DNA from: Porphyra umbilicalis
Lineage: Eukaryota > Rhodophyta > Bangiophyceae > Bangiales > Bangiaceae
Assembly: GCA_002049455.2 (NCBI GenBank)
Contig: KV918813.1
Span: 186,001-250,000, forward strand
DNA: 64,000 nt
Reading direction: 5' to 3'
In this document: positions 33,255 through 44,004 of the stretch, in pieces
Layout: each line of letters opens with the position of its first letter
How positions within the stretch are numbered: the first letter of the stretch is position 1
The notes under the pieces: model-generated
What the model was told of the DNA's origin: nothing
The model's database searches: none
What the model saw: only the letters and a program-made list of their open reading frames with translations
Program-made: the position numbers and the translations under genes

Positions 33255-33510
33255 CTGGCGGGGACGTGCCGCAAAGGACGACCCTCGATGTCTCGGCGCC
33301 ATGTGACCACCTGCACTCAGTGCCTCAAAACGAGGCGTTTCCAGGCCGGAATCCACTCCCGGCACGGCGCCACATGACCACCCGGAAGGTGCCGTGGCGT
33401 CGACCAATAGGAGGCCGGAAATACACCCCCAGAAGGGCCTTACGAGCGGCATTCGGAATTGGGGCTGGCTGGTTTTTGCGGGGTGGCCCGGGTTCTGTGC
33501 CCCTGCATTT
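33255..33510 (+). repeat. Left copy of inverted dispersed repeat
   Basis: Read on the + strand this stretch is related to the reverse complement of 52,945-53,255. In the 47-base core (33,322-33,368 against 53,204-53,158) 37 bases match, including CGTTTCCAGGCCG and CGGCACGGC. Further matches in the same order are AGGAC.ACCCTC outward and ACCAAT and TGTGCCCCTGCA inward, with indels. Confidence 0.6.
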
Positions 33511-33879
33511 CGCGGGTCCCTGGGCCGTCCGGCAGGGGCTCCCACGATGCACTGGGGGAGGTCACTGCTGCGCCATCCGCGGCGTTTGGTTGGTTCATCT
33601 TTACTGTCAGGAGGTGAGAGGGTGAATGCAGAATGGTCTCTGATATCACGGCAGATCGGGATATGGCGCCCGGACCACCAATGCTCCGCCCCTGGTCCGA
33701 TCGGCCGATTGCAGCTCGTTGGCGCGCGCGCTCGCGGGTCGGGATGCTGGCCACCGCCTCTGCTGAGCGCCAGCCTGATGGCCTGCGGGCCCTCCACCTG
33801 GTGGCCTGCGGGCCCTCCACGGTCGTTGTTGGGCCCTCCTCGCTCCGGTACACCCCCCCCACGGGCGCACGCCCGCCGC

Positions 33880-34170
33880 CGTCGCCGCCGCGCCCGCCGC
33901 CGTCGCTGCCGCGCCCGCCGCCGTCGCGGCCGCGCCCGCCGCCGCCGCGGCCGCGCCCGCCGCCACCGCGGCCGCGCCCGCCGCCGCCGCGGCCGCGCCC
34001 GCCGCCGCCGCGGCCGCGCCTGCCGCCGCCGCGGCCGCGCCCGCCGCCGCCGCGGCCGCGCCCGCCGCCACCGCGGCCGCGCCCGCCGCCGCCGCGGCCG
34101 CGCCCGCCGCTGTCGCGGCCGCGGCCGCGGCCGTCGCTGCCGCGGCCGCGGCTGTCGCTGCCGCGCCCGC
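33880..34170. repeat. 21-bp GC minisatellite
   Basis: About 13-14 copies of CGCCCGCCGCCGCCGCGGCC plus G, with T/A variants. A period of exactly seven codons makes it open in several frames (PRPPPPR, GAAAAAA, RGRGGGG), so no protein is inferred. It lies directly upstream of the C48 protease gene. Confidence 0.85.
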
Positions 34171-34369
34171 CGCCGCCGCTCCCGCGCCCGTCGCCAGCCG
34201 CCGGGGCGCTGGTCATTCGTCCCAGCGGCTGCGGCCGCTGGGGCACTGCGTCACCGCCGCGACCGCCACCTCCGGGGAGCCGGCTTGCGGGGCGTCCACC
34301 ACCAACTCCGCCGCTGGCCGTGGCTGCGGCCACCCAAGCGGATGCGGTCCCGGTTTACGGCACGGCGCC

Positions 34370-37300
34370 ATGGCGCGATCTTGGTTGAGATGTGGGTTTC
34401 TCTCCAACCCCTCTGTATTCGTGGAAGGGACGCGTGACTCGCTCATCATGCTCCCGTCCTCTCTACACCCCGTCGTCGTTGTGCCTGGGGATGTGCAGGC
34501 GGTGGGTGACACTGAGAAGGATGACGCACGCGCTGAGAGCGATCTCGGGTTGCACGCAAGGGGCGGTGAGGACGAGGGGAGCGAGAGGGAGGGCGTTGGA
34601 AGTGACCGCGGTGGGGGCGCAGAGGAGGGGGAGGGCGAAGATGGAGGCGACGGTAGCGGCTCTGGCGGACGTGCGGACGCTGGACATGACCAAGAAGAGC
34701 AAGTTGATGGTACGGCCGCCCCAAGACCCGCGGCACCTGCGCCTACCTCTCCTTTGGACGCCGTCGCGTCCCCACAAGATAACAACGGGGCGGCGAACGA
34801 GGTCGCCGATGACGGGGTCACCGACGGCATCGCGGAGGCTGTGGCCGATGCGGTAGCCGGAAACGTTTTCGCGCCGACCGACACTACCAGTGCACGTCGT
34901 CCTTCTGGTCGCGCAGGCCACCCTGCGCTCGATCCGGGCGTGTCGGTGGCTCCAAGACGCCGCACAGGAGCCGCCTCAAGCGTCGACCGCGTGCCGTACG
35001 AGGAGGACGCGCTTGCCAACTTCTACGCGACGGAGCTAAGGGTGGCGGTGGGCTTGACGGCGCGGATGGGCGGGGCTTCGGTGGTGTCGGGCGGTTGTGT
35101 GCACGGTGCCCGCGTTGTGGTCATTTTGGAGGCTTTTGACCCGGTTGTCACATGGTCGGTCTTCTCCGAGGGCACCCTCTTGGCCCTTTGCAGCTGCTCG
35201 GGCGTGCTCGGCAATGGACGCTCGGCGTTTACCGGGGTGGTAATGGAGTACCCGCAGATGCAGGAGGCGCTTAGGCGGAGCAGCACGTGCCGCCACGCGT
35301 CGGCATTGCTGCGGGCGTACGACACCCTCGCCCGCGACATTGGTGCTGTCAACTACGACAGCTTCTTTTCGGCGCTTCCGTTGCTGCTCGGACCACTCGA
35401 CGGCGACGACAACGGCGGCATGACGGAAGCGACCATCACGTATTACGTGACCCAGGCGGGGCTGCGGAAGAACGTGCCGATTTACGTCGTCTGCTACGAC
35501 GGCATGTGGGCGGCCGTCGCCATCCGCCCCTCGAGCAACAAGTTCAAGTTGGCCACGTGCTGCCAACTGTCGTGCAAGTCGCGGCCGTGGGGCTGCATCC
35601 ATGCCAAGGCGGTGAACAAGATCACTCGGGTGGACGCCGAGTCGGAGGCGGTGCGGGCGGAGATGGCAAGGGAGGACGAGCTCCCTCTTGGCCCAGCCGG
35701 CATTCTGAACTCGGAAGACCCGCCTGTTGGTGCGCCTGCCGCCGCCGTCCGAGCCTCTGCTGCGGCGCCCCCCGCGACGCCCACCAAGCCGCGCCAGAGG
35801 CGTCGGGCACGGAATTTGTTTCCGTGCTCGACAGAGGTGAGGTTGTGCGACCAGTACAGCTCGGCCCTCCAACTGCTTCGGAGCGAATCGCAGTACAGGC
35901 GGCTGGGCAAGGTGCATGTGGAGTCCAAGTGCCTTGTCTGCGACGACTCGGCCCGCGGCCACGACGTCAAGACGAACACGGCTGATCTCTACACAATGCG
36001 TGGTCGGCTGGAGGTGGTCGTCGGGACGTGGACCTGCGCCAATGGCCACTTTGTCGACTACGACGGGTCCGAGGACGGACTCTTTGCGGTGGCGGCGGAG
36101 ACGCTGTACGTCCGTGTCTTCTTGGACTCGGTACTGGGCGTGTGCGTCATTGCGCGGTCGACCATGGCGGCGGCGGCGGAGTACCTGGCGAGCGTCTTGA
36201 GGAACATTGGCGCGTACGCGGACGGGGAGTTCGGGCAGAACCGGCAGAGAATCTCCGACGCCGTCGGCGAGTTCACGGAGACGCTCATCATACCCGAGGT
36301 GGCCTTCGACTGCCGGGACTGTGGGGCCGAGGAGGCCACGGGCGGGCGGTTCAAGTGTGTTCTCGGCGACGGCCAAATCTTGGCCGTCCTGCAACAGTAC
36401 ATCATGCCAATGACGAGGCCCGGTATGGACGCGCCGCGCGCGGACATGGTCATCACGTACGCGTGTGCGGTCCGCAACGCCACGGTGCGGGCGGTGATCC
36501 GCCACCGCGTCCGGTCGGGCGCTGTCGACTCCGTCGCCGTCACGGCGAATGAGGTCCTCAAGTTTCGTCCGTTTGAGGCGGCCATGTCCGGAGCGCCGCC
36601 CGCGCCGCCACCACCGCCGACGGAGGAGAGCCGCGGCTTGCGGACGAGGGAGCAGCAGGAGGCCGCATTGCGGTGGTCAGCCGCCACCCTCTTTCACAAG
36701 TTCTTCTATGTGCGCAACCTCAACTCAGCGACGGGTGTCATTGCCGCGGGCGCCATTGACGAAGGGTCTTTGTCGGGCGTCAGTGACGGTGGCAGCGGCG
36801 TCAACTTGGCGACCGGCGACCAGAGCGGCGGAAACGCAGAGCGCTCGTCGGGAAGCGCTTCCGAGTACTCTAGCGACGAGTTGGAGCAGTCCGCGCCCGA
36901 GAGCAGCGTCAACGAGTCGGAGGGGAGCGACCCCCAAGGCGAGGGCGTCCAAGAAGCGCAAGAGCAGCTGGCTGGCGAAGAGCGTGAGGAAGCCACCGGC
37001 GTGGAGGAGCTCGAGATAGTCACCGGCGTGGAGGAGCTCGAGATGGCGCCGAGAACGCGTGACCAAGCCGTCGCGCCCGCCTCACCGCCCGCAACGCCGC
37101 CACTGGTCGCCGATGGCTTGCAGTTTCTGTTGTCACAGCCAGGCGGCGACGACGGGGCGGGCAACGAGACGATGGAGGGCAATGACGGGGCGGGGAACGA
37201 GGTGGTCAACGAAGATGACAAGGCGGGCGACGAGGCCATGGACGGCGATGACGAGGAGGGCAACGAATCGGTCGAGCCCGAGTTGATCCGGGCGGCCGTG

Positions 37301-38113
37301 CCACGCACTTACGACCGGTGGCGTACCCCGGTCGCGTCCGTTGAACCGCTGGCGGCGAGGAGGTCGTTGCCAAATAGCGACGACCCGGTCGCCGTGGACG
37401 TGGCCGACCCCTCTTCTCCGCTGACCCAGCGGGCAGTCGGCGCAACCAACGACGTGGTTGTGGAGCCGCTGACCGGCAGCCTCTTCACGCTCGTGCAGCT
37501 CGACAAGATCCCTCTCATCTTCGACGACTTTGAGCTGCTGCTGCCGTATGAGTGGCTGAACGACGAGATCATCAACGGCATGTCGACTCTCATGCGGTGG
37601 CGCAACGAGCGGACGGTGGCCGCAAACCCGTCCGCTCCCACGCACTACTTCTTCAGCACCTACTTCTACACCAAGCTCTGGCACATGAACGAGTACTCCT
37701 ACAGTATCGTGCAGCGGTGGACCAAAGATTTTGACGTGCTCAACTACGACAAGATCTTCTTCCCCATCAACGTCTCCAACTCGCACTGGATATTGGCGGT
37801 GTTGGACAAGTCTGCCGGCACCATCTCGGTGTATGACTCGCTGGGCGCGCGGAACGAGATTGTCGGGGAGAGCTTGAAGCGGTGGGTGCTCGACGAGGCC
37901 GACTTCTACGACAAGCAGGCGCGCCAGTGGACAGTTGTGCACCCGTGGTGCAGGCAGCAGGAGAACTGTGACGATTGTGGCGTCTTTGCCGTACAGAACA
38001 TGAACTTCATTGCGCGTGGACTGGCCCTATCGACAATGATGCGGAGCACGGCGTACTACCGGCGACGCATGGCAGCTGAGCTGCTGGCCAGTAGCATTGG
38101 CGGCGAGGGGTGA
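34370..38113 (+). CDS. C48 (Ulp1-type) cysteine protease with SWIM-like zinc motif, KDZ-transposon type, 1,247 aa
   Basis: The C-terminal domain (about 1,040-1,247) is a C48 peptidase. NSHW gives catalytic H1139, VYDSLG gives D1156, and QENCDDCGVF gives oxyanion Q1197 and nucleophile C1203. The family normally cleaves SUMO or similar conjugates. Residues 397-411 form a SWIM-like CCQLSCKSRPWGCIH. Around 515-570 a CLVCDD motif is followed by WTCANGHFVDYDG and EDGLF, and about 647 FDCRDCG. This arrangement is common in the N-terminal half of KDZ/Zisupton transposase proteins. An acidic low-complexity linker (about 820-980) separates the halves. The likely partner is the transposase gene 1.2 kb downstream on the same strand. 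All protease residues are intact, so it is probably functional. ATG 34,370 is the first in frame after the minisatellite; a later start is possible since residues 1-200 are low complexity. Confidence 0.85.
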   Translation: MARSWLRCGFLSNPSVFVEGTRDSLIMLPSSLHPVVVVPGDVQAVGDTEKDDARAESDLGLHARGGEDEGSEREGVGSDRGGGAEEGEGEDGGDGSGSGGRADAGHDQEEQVDGTAAPRPAAPAPTSPLDAVASPQDNNGAANEVADDGVTDGIAEAVADAVAGNVFAPTDTTSARRPSGRAGHPALDPGVSVAPRRRTGAASSVDRVPYEEDALANFYATELRVAVGLTARMGGASVVSGGCVHGARVVVILEAFDPVVTWSVFSEGTLLALCSCSGVLGNGRSAFTGVVMEYPQMQEALRRSSTCRHASALLRAYDTLARDIGAVNYDSFFSALPLLLGPLDGDDNGGMTEATITYYVTQAGLRKNVPIYVVCYDGMWAAVAIRPSSNKFKLATCCQLSCKSRPWGCIHAKAVNKITRVDAESEAVRAEMAREDELPLGPAGILNSEDPPVGAPAAAVRASAAAPPATPTKPRQRRRARNLFPCSTEVRLCDQYSSALQLLRSESQYRRLGKVHVESKCLVCDDSARGHDVKTNTADLYTMRGRLEVVVGTWTCANGHFVDYDGSEDGLFAVAAETLYVRVFLDSVLGVCVIARSTMAAAAEYLASVLRNIGAYADGEFGQNRQRISDAVGEFTETLIIPEVAFDCRDCGAEEATGGRFKCVLGDGQILAVLQQYIMPMTRPGMDAPRADMVITYACAVRNATVRAVIRHRVRSGAVDSVAVTANEVLKFRPFEAAMSGAPPAPPPPPTEESRGLRTREQQEAALRWSAATLFHKFFYVRNLNSATGVIAAGAIDEGSLSGVSDGGSGVNLATGDQSGGNAERSSGSASEYSSDELEQSAPESSVNESEGSDPQGEGVQEAQEQLAGEEREEATGVEELEIVTGVEELEMAPRTRDQAVAPASPPATPPLVADGLQFLLSQPGGDDGAGNETMEGNDGAGNEVVNEDDKAGDEAMDGDDEEGNESVEPELIRAAVPRTYDRWRTPVASVEPLAARRSLPNSDDPVAVDVADPSSPLTQRAVGATNDVVVEPLTGSLFTLVQLDKIPLIFDDFELLLPYEWLNDEIINGMSTLMRWRNERTVAANPSAPTHYFFSTYFYTKLWHMNEYSYSIVQRWTKDFDVLNYDKIFFPINVSNSHWILAVLDKSAGTISVYDSLGARNEIVGESLKRWVLDEADFYDKQARQWTVVHPWCRQQENCDDCGVFAVQNMNFIARGLALSTMMRSTAYYRRRMAAELLASSIGGEG

Positions 38114-39356
38114 CGGGGTGGTGGCATTGTCTGAGGGAGGGTCTTGGCGAGCAGCTGGTGACCTTTTTCCACCCGCTTTCCTCTCTCTTCTTGTTAGAAC
38201 ATGTGAAAAACGAACTGCTTACCATTGCGCACCCGCTCTTGCACGCTTCATGCTGGCAGGCTTGGTCCCTGCGGGGGTTCTGGAACTTCGTGTCATGGTA
38301 GGTCGTCGTCTTGCTCAAGCGCGCCGCCGTCCACGTCACGGCCAATGAATGATAGGGGGGCAACCTCGTGACAAGGCATTCAAAAAACTCGAAAAAATGT
38401 TCGAACTTACGACAATTGCATGTACAGCACATGTCGCGACCCTGCCTCACAACCGATCCAGGCGGACGGAGATCATGAGCACGATTTGCAAATGCAACAT
38501 CAATTCCCAGCATGATGAAAAGGTAGCGCCCCAGCATCGGCATTTATGTGATGATGCTCAACGGTGTCGCTCCCTGCCTGAGCGGCCCTTGCGGCCAGAT
38601 CCACCCGGCTGGATCCGTCGAAAGAAGCGCCTCCAGATGCGTGACTCAAGCGCTCAAACAGCTGCCCGCCAACTGCTGTGGCCGTTTGTAAGCGCTCTCT
38701 TGTGTCCGACCGCAGCAGAGACCCCTTGAGAGCTGTCTTGAGTAACCCGCTTCCCCTCCCGCGATACTGATGTGTGCCCCTCCTTCGCGGGTCGGTCGGC
38801 CCACCGACCGGGACAGACGTGGATGGCACTCCTTGCCAGCCGCTTGGTGGCCTTTGTTTCACGTCCCTGTCGGCCCGCCGCCATTGGGGGTTCTGGACGA
38901 CGTCTGTCAGCCCGGTGTGCCTCCTGGCTGCACCCATGAACGGGGGCGCGCGTTTCCAACGCTACCCCCTCTTTGGCCGGCCGTCTCGCACCCCTGTCCG
39001 GCCTTCGCCCACCCGCTTACCTGCCGCCGCCGGCAGACAGGCTTGGCTCGCGACTGTCTCCCTGCCTGCCCCCTCGATGTGCCGAATGGGTGAGTGGGAC
39101 CTCTCCTTGTGTCTGTCGTTGTCGTGCGCTGTGCTTGTGCGCCGCGCTCAGTGCAGCCTGTGCGCCGTGGCCGCCGCAGGCGCGGCCTACGCTTGGCACT
39201 GTGCGGACCGTCTCCCAGCTCCACGTGGTCGACGGCAACCTCCCTCGCTCTGGTGCGCTTCGCTGTTGGCGCCGCGTCGCCCCTCGCCACCTCGACACTG
39301 GCCGGAGGGATCTCCGCGGTTGGACCGCCGTCGACGCTGCCACCCTCTGCGCCACA
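38114..39356. other. Spacer between protease and transposase genes
   Basis: 1.24 kb. The transposase frame is open leftward to 38,973 but has no ATG before 39,357. Cys/Pro/Arg-rich translation there looks non-coding, though an upstream exon cannot be excluded. No repeat or RNA gene seen. Confidence 0.5.
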
Positions 39357-41525
39357 ATGGTCATCGTGGACGCGGACGCGTCGGCCACGGGCGAGACGCT
39401 CGACCACGGGGCGGGTGCTGCTACCTCTGCTGCGTCTGGCATGGTTGACACGCCGTTTCCCGCAGCCGTGGGGAGCAGCGCGGGCTTTTCGCCGGGTGCG
39501 GCCTCCGTCGCGCCGCTCGGCATTGACTACCCCGTCGTCGACGGCATTCCGGATCGGCGGGCCGTGGTAGGCCACGATGCGGCGCTGGGCGCGGCGCTGG
39601 AGGGCCACACGGGAGGACAGAGCGTGCTGACGGGTGGCATCAGCCTGCCAACCAACAAGTCGCCGACGGTGGACGTGTCGTCGGTAGGGGGTGCGGCGCA
39701 GATTGGGGGAGGCGACAGCGGCGTCCAACCTCTGCTTCAACCAGTCGCGCACGCGGTCGTCGACGCCGAGCGCGACGTCTTTTCCAACGCCGACGGCGAC
39801 CATGCCCCGAGCGTTGTGTTAGTCCCCGACGCCGAGTTGGCGGCGGACACCCTGTCTGACGTTGGGCGTGCATCGGTTATCCACGGCCAGGACACGGGCG
39901 GCATGGACGGAAACTACGAGTCGGCGGGCGCGTACGACTTCTACGTGTCCGAGCCGAGCGACGACGACGAGGCCGCTGCCGCGGGCGAGCCGGCGGTGGG
40001 CGACGCAGGGTTGGCGGTTGGTGGTGCCCCTGAGTACGAGCCGGACGCGGCCGCTGTAGACGCGGCGACCCTGGACCAGGCCGCTGCGGTCGGCGGGTTG
40101 GCGGGTGACGCGGCGCTGGCGTCTGGCGCCAACGACCCCTTGTTCGGCCCCATGCCCGACGCCCCGCCCGAGGCGGCTGCTGCCCAAGCTGCGGACGAGG
40201 TGCTTTGCGTCTGCACGGACTTCTTCCCCGAGACGGACGACGAGGATATCGACAAGGATCGATGGATGACGGTGCGCACCTTCATCGCGGCCATGCTTTC
40301 CGAGCCTGTGCTCAACATCTTTGCCGCGTGCAGCGCCATCGACGTGGAGGTGTTGGCGAGGACGCTCATCGCGCGGACGCGGAGCGCCGAGTGGATCGAG
40401 CTCGCCCCGTGTGTGACCCCCGTCGTCTTCGTGTGGCAGTTTCTCTTGCTCGTCCGCCACGCAATGGACGAGCAGCCTGACCTTTGTCAGGCAGTTGGGG
40501 AGCTGATGCTCTTTTGCGTTCTTGCGGAGGAGGAGACGATGGCTCGGTGGGTGGCCAAGGCCAAGCCTGCGGCCAAGGAGTACCGTGACAAGTGGGCGGA
40601 CGGCGATGCCGCCACGTACGACGCGTGGCTGCTCTCCCTTGGCATCCGTCCCGCCATCTCCCACGTCGTCGCCAGAGAGCCGTCCAAGGCCCGCGCGGCG
40701 GAGCAGGCTAACGAGCTGAGGACGGGCCAGTCGTGGCCGGGCCGGCCCGTTCTCCGCGCGTTCCCGGAGGACTCGACGGCGGAGAAGCAGCGGCTCAAGG
40801 CGGCCGGCAAGCGCGAGGAGAAGAAGGACGTCAAGCCCAAGGATGTCAAGGGGTGGGACGTCGACGATTGCCGGCACCACTTCCCGGACAGCGTGCTTCG
40901 TGCCCCCGGTGTCATCACGTTTGTTTGTGGCTGCGGCTACATCATTGGGTTTGAGCTCCTGAGGGAGACCGAGAGCCCCGCCCACGTTGTGGCAGCCTTC
41001 GTTCAGCGCTTCAAGAGGTTCCCTCGCGTTATCTATTTCGACACTGCTTGTCAAGCGCAGCGCAACGCCCTGAGGCGGGTGCCTTGGATGATGGACGGGG
41101 TGTGCACGTCTTGGTTTATTGACAGGCTTCATCGGTGCAACCATACCTGCTCCCCTGTCTTCAATGCCGACCAATACCCGGACCTCACGCGGGGCCACGA
41201 CACGTCGGGGGCCGAGAGGCAACACTCTATTAAAAAGCGGTCCAAGAACAGCCTTTCGTATATGAGGCAGCGGCGGTTTATTGTACGGTCGCGCATTATT
41301 GCAGCACACAACAACATCAAGGTGTCGCAGAGGCGCGAGGCGACCAAGGAGGCCAACCGGGAGCGTATGCCCGGCCGGGCCAAGGTGTCCGTGGAGATCC
41401 AACACAAACCCGTTGAGACGTATTTCCATGACTTTATTGTTGACCATTGTGAGATGGGGGAGAGGTGCCCGTGTAGAGATAGGGTGCAGAATGACGGGGT
41501 AGTCGGGTTGGAGAGGAAGGTGTGA
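39357..41525 (+). CDS. KDZ-superfamily DDE transposase-like protein, 722 aa
   Basis: First in-frame ATG is 39,357. Residues 1-280 are acidic, Ala/Gly/Asp-rich and probably disordered. The core begins near residue 520 with FVCGCGYIIGFELL. It then shows RVIYFDTACQAQRNAL (D562), WFIDRLHRCNHTCSPVFN (D589), and GHDTSGAERQHSIKKRS (E620), followed by LSYMRQRRFIVRSRI. This spacing and the 'yD.aCq', 'DrlH...H..Csp.fN' and 'n/s..E..hs' motifs match the Kyakuja-Dileera-Zisupton group of RNase H-fold transposases. It probably catalyses DNA cut-and-paste. The three acidic residues are all present and the frame is intact, so the copy may be active. No SWIM domain is in this protein; it is in the neighbouring protease gene, so the usual fused protein appears split here. 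Confidence 0.8.
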   Translation: MVIVDADASATGETLDHGAGAATSAASGMVDTPFPAAVGSSAGFSPGAASVAPLGIDYPVVDGIPDRRAVVGHDAALGAALEGHTGGQSVLTGGISLPTNKSPTVDVSSVGGAAQIGGGDSGVQPLLQPVAHAVVDAERDVFSNADGDHAPSVVLVPDAELAADTLSDVGRASVIHGQDTGGMDGNYESAGAYDFYVSEPSDDDEAAAAGEPAVGDAGLAVGGAPEYEPDAAAVDAATLDQAAAVGGLAGDAALASGANDPLFGPMPDAPPEAAAAQAADEVLCVCTDFFPETDDEDIDKDRWMTVRTFIAAMLSEPVLNIFAACSAIDVEVLARTLIARTRSAEWIELAPCVTPVVFVWQFLLLVRHAMDEQPDLCQAVGELMLFCVLAEEETMARWVAKAKPAAKEYRDKWADGDAATYDAWLLSLGIRPAISHVVAREPSKARAAEQANELRTGQSWPGRPVLRAFPEDSTAEKQRLKAAGKREEKKDVKPKDVKGWDVDDCRHHFPDSVLRAPGVITFVCGCGYIIGFELLRETESPAHVVAAFVQRFKRFPRVIYFDTACQAQRNALRRVPWMMDGVCTSWFIDRLHRCNHTCSPVFNADQYPDLTRGHDTSGAERQHSIKKRSKNSLSYMRQRRFIVRSRIIAAHNNIKVSQRREATKEANRERMPGRAKVSVEIQHKPVETYFHDFIVDHCEMGERCPCRDRVQNDGVVGLERKV

Positions 41526-43566
41526 AGAGACAATGTAGTGCCACCAAGATGCAACTGGTTAGATATAAAGCCACACTAGCAAAGTGGCGCCTTCACGCCC
41601 ACGACAATCCAACAGATGAGATAAAGACATCACCGCCACAAAGCGTCCACGCACCTGCTCACAGCACAGTCACTCGTGACGTCGCATAGTTGGCGAACCG
41701 CCGTCTCCGTAACCAGCTGCTCATTGCAGAGGCCAGTGCACCCCGCCGCCTGGCATCACATGCAGCTAGACGGACAGCGCAAAGGAAACAAAGGACAACG
41801 GATGCCAGTAGGAAAGACGTTAATGGGCCACGCTGACCATCGGCGCAGTGCAACTGCGTGCGTCGGCCATCGCCGGATGGCAAATGGATGCGAAGCGGGT
41901 GCCACGTCGGCACCTGAGACCACCGTCCTGCAAGAGCGACCGGACGCGGTGTGCAGCCAAGAAAGACACGCCGACGTACCTACCCTCGGGCTGAAGTTGC
42001 CGCGTCACGGCAATGGGGAGAGTGGAGAAGGACTGGGGAAGCTGTAGCACCAAGAGGAAAGCACCGACAGCCCAAATGGTTGGGGTGGAAGAACCGGTCA
42101 AAAAACACCCAGCCCCCGCGCACACCGAAAAAGTACGGGCCGTGTCCAAGTCCCCATCCCAACCAGCAGCACGCACCCGGCACTCCAACCGTACGCTCGC
42201 GCACATCCAAAACGTCCATTGCGCACAGCTACAAGCACAGCCAAGCGAAAAGCAGACGTGAGGCGTTGCAGGAGGGGGTGCCGTTGCCGCGGCACCACCA
42301 CCACGTCCGTGCGATGGGGGGGACAGCGCGGCGGGGGGCGCGGCTGACAAGCGGTGGTTGCGGCATCGTCACCGACTAGGCACGTGTCTGCCGGCACGGT
42401 CGGCGCAGGTGCCATCGGTGCAGAAAACGCGCGCTCCTGCGGCCCGGGAGCGGCCAACGTTGGTGCCGCAACGGCGCAGATTACACCGGCCCTTTGCACC
42501 AGCACACACGTGCAACCAGGCGCTTCAAGGCCTCTTTGATCTCGAAGGATCGCCACAGGACGTCAAAGGAGGTATTGAATTCAGTCTGAAGTGCGGAGAA
42601 CTACTCTGATACCTGCTTGAATATCACATAGGGCCTGAAGTAGCACCCGTTTTGGGGGAAACAGGGGCTGGCCGCCTCATCTGATTGTGACAGAGGGGCC
42701 ATATGATAGGCTTTCTTTCTGGTGGCATGGCCAAGATGTGGACCATCGATTCTGGCCATGCTAGGGGGGGGGGTGGCAGTGACAGCCGCTGTGAGGGGCG
42801 GATCGCAACTGTGTCTGGGGGGTCTAGGAGACAGGTGCCACGGCCGCCTCTTTGGAGGCGGCGCGGCCGGGGAAGCTGTTACGTGCGCCTGGCGCCCCGG
42901 CTGATCGCTGTGCGGTTGTACGGCGTGAGCCAGAGGCAGATCCGATGCCCGTCCCGGTCCCGCCAGACTGTGAGGGCTGGCTTCCCGGATGAAAATCGAC
43001 CTCTACTTATCAGGAGGAAGAAGCAGGAGAGAGCTTGACTGAGACAGCGTCAGCCCCAAAGTCGCTACTGACGTCTATGCGGCAGGCAGGCGCTGCATCG
43101 TCCGCCAGGTTCCGCATTGAACGAAAGGTGTGGCTCACTCCGGGGCTCTCCGCGAAGTCGGGGCGACGCGGCCAAAACTTGCGCGCCAGGAAAAAGCATA
43201 GGTTCAGACAGGGTCGGCGCAGGCCTTCACGGTAAGAGAGACAGTTACCCATCCGCACAAACGCAACGCTGAAGAGCACCTACACGGTGATGGACGGTGT
43301 GTAGCCATTGGGGCTGTGCCAGTTGCGAAACGGCTGAGCACAGTAGACATAAGTCGCGTTCTTTTGGGGGAGCATCGAGTGGGTGTTGGTGACACACCAA
43401 TCTCGCCGCACTATCCGTATGTCGTCTAGTGGTCTTCTCCAGTCGGCACACAGAAATCGCCGCGCCACTTTTCCGCACGTGTACAGGCGCTCTGTCAGTT
43501 CTATATGGGATCATCCTGTATACAAACACTACGACCAGAGCTCACTTTCCCTCATGGCTCCCACGC
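41526..43566. other. Intergenic inside the putative element
   Basis: No gene recognised; ORFs are short and featureless. A small inverted repeat (CCGCCTC TTTG GAGGCGG) lies at about 42,845-42,862. Confidence 0.45.
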
Positions 43567-44004
43567 ATGTACTCAACTTCAGCAAAGCAGCAGTCCCAAG
43601 TGCCGCGCAGGGGCAGCGACGCCATCGCCGCCAACCGGTCGGCGTCGTCATCGTCCGAGGTGTTCCCGCCGCCGACCTCCGAGGCAGCGCCCGCAGGGCG
43701 GCCGCCAAAACGTCAGGCGGCCTCTTCGCCACGACTCCAAGCAATTCTCAGAGCGCTGGCGTTTCCCCCGCCAAGGCGGGTAGCAGTCGACGGCGAAGCG
43801 AGCCGTTGGCACTATCAGCCCAGCCTTCGTCAGCCTGACGGTCCCCCTCGCTTTTTATCATCCTCCGTATGTCGCGGTAGGCTGCTGGCCGACGAGCCTC
43901 GCACGCCCCGCACACCACCCCACTACTCATTTCCTTCCCTGGCGGTACGCATTGTAAGAGAGGTCGCAGATGGACATACCAGCGTGTCCTTTTCATATGG
44001 CTAG
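43567..44004 (+). CDS. Small hypothetical protein, 145 aa
   Basis: ORF from ATG 43,567 to TAG at 44,002. Residues 1-60 are Ser/Pro/Arg-rich (MYSTSAKQQSQVPRRGSDAI). The C-terminal part has more natural composition (VAVDGEASRWHYQPSLRQPD, PSLAVRIVREVADGHTSVSF). No family was recognised. It lies between the transposase and the nuclease and could be an element-encoded accessory protein, an exon, or chance. Low confidence. Confidence 0.3.
   Translation: MYSTSAKQQSQVPRRGSDAIAANRSASSSSEVFPPPTSEAAPAGRPPKRQAASSPRLQAILRALAFPPPRRVAVDGEASRWHYQPSLRQPDGPPRFLSSSVCRGRLLADEPRTPRTPPHYSFPSLAVRIVREVADGHTSVSFSYG

Noticed and set aside
32945-33316. 124-codon N-terminal extension of the golgin
   Set aside because: Starts at a non-ATG codon and reads as Pro/Arg-rich sequence; ATG 32,944 gives a golgin-like start.
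26598-33316. Two separate coiled-coil genes
   Set aside because: The overlap at 28,568-29,003 is explained by one frame shift at a C11 run; repeats and heptads continue without a break.
38973-39356. N-terminal extension of the KDZ transposase
   Set aside because: It begins at TTG and translates to Cys/Pro/Arg-rich sequence; the first ATG is 39,357.
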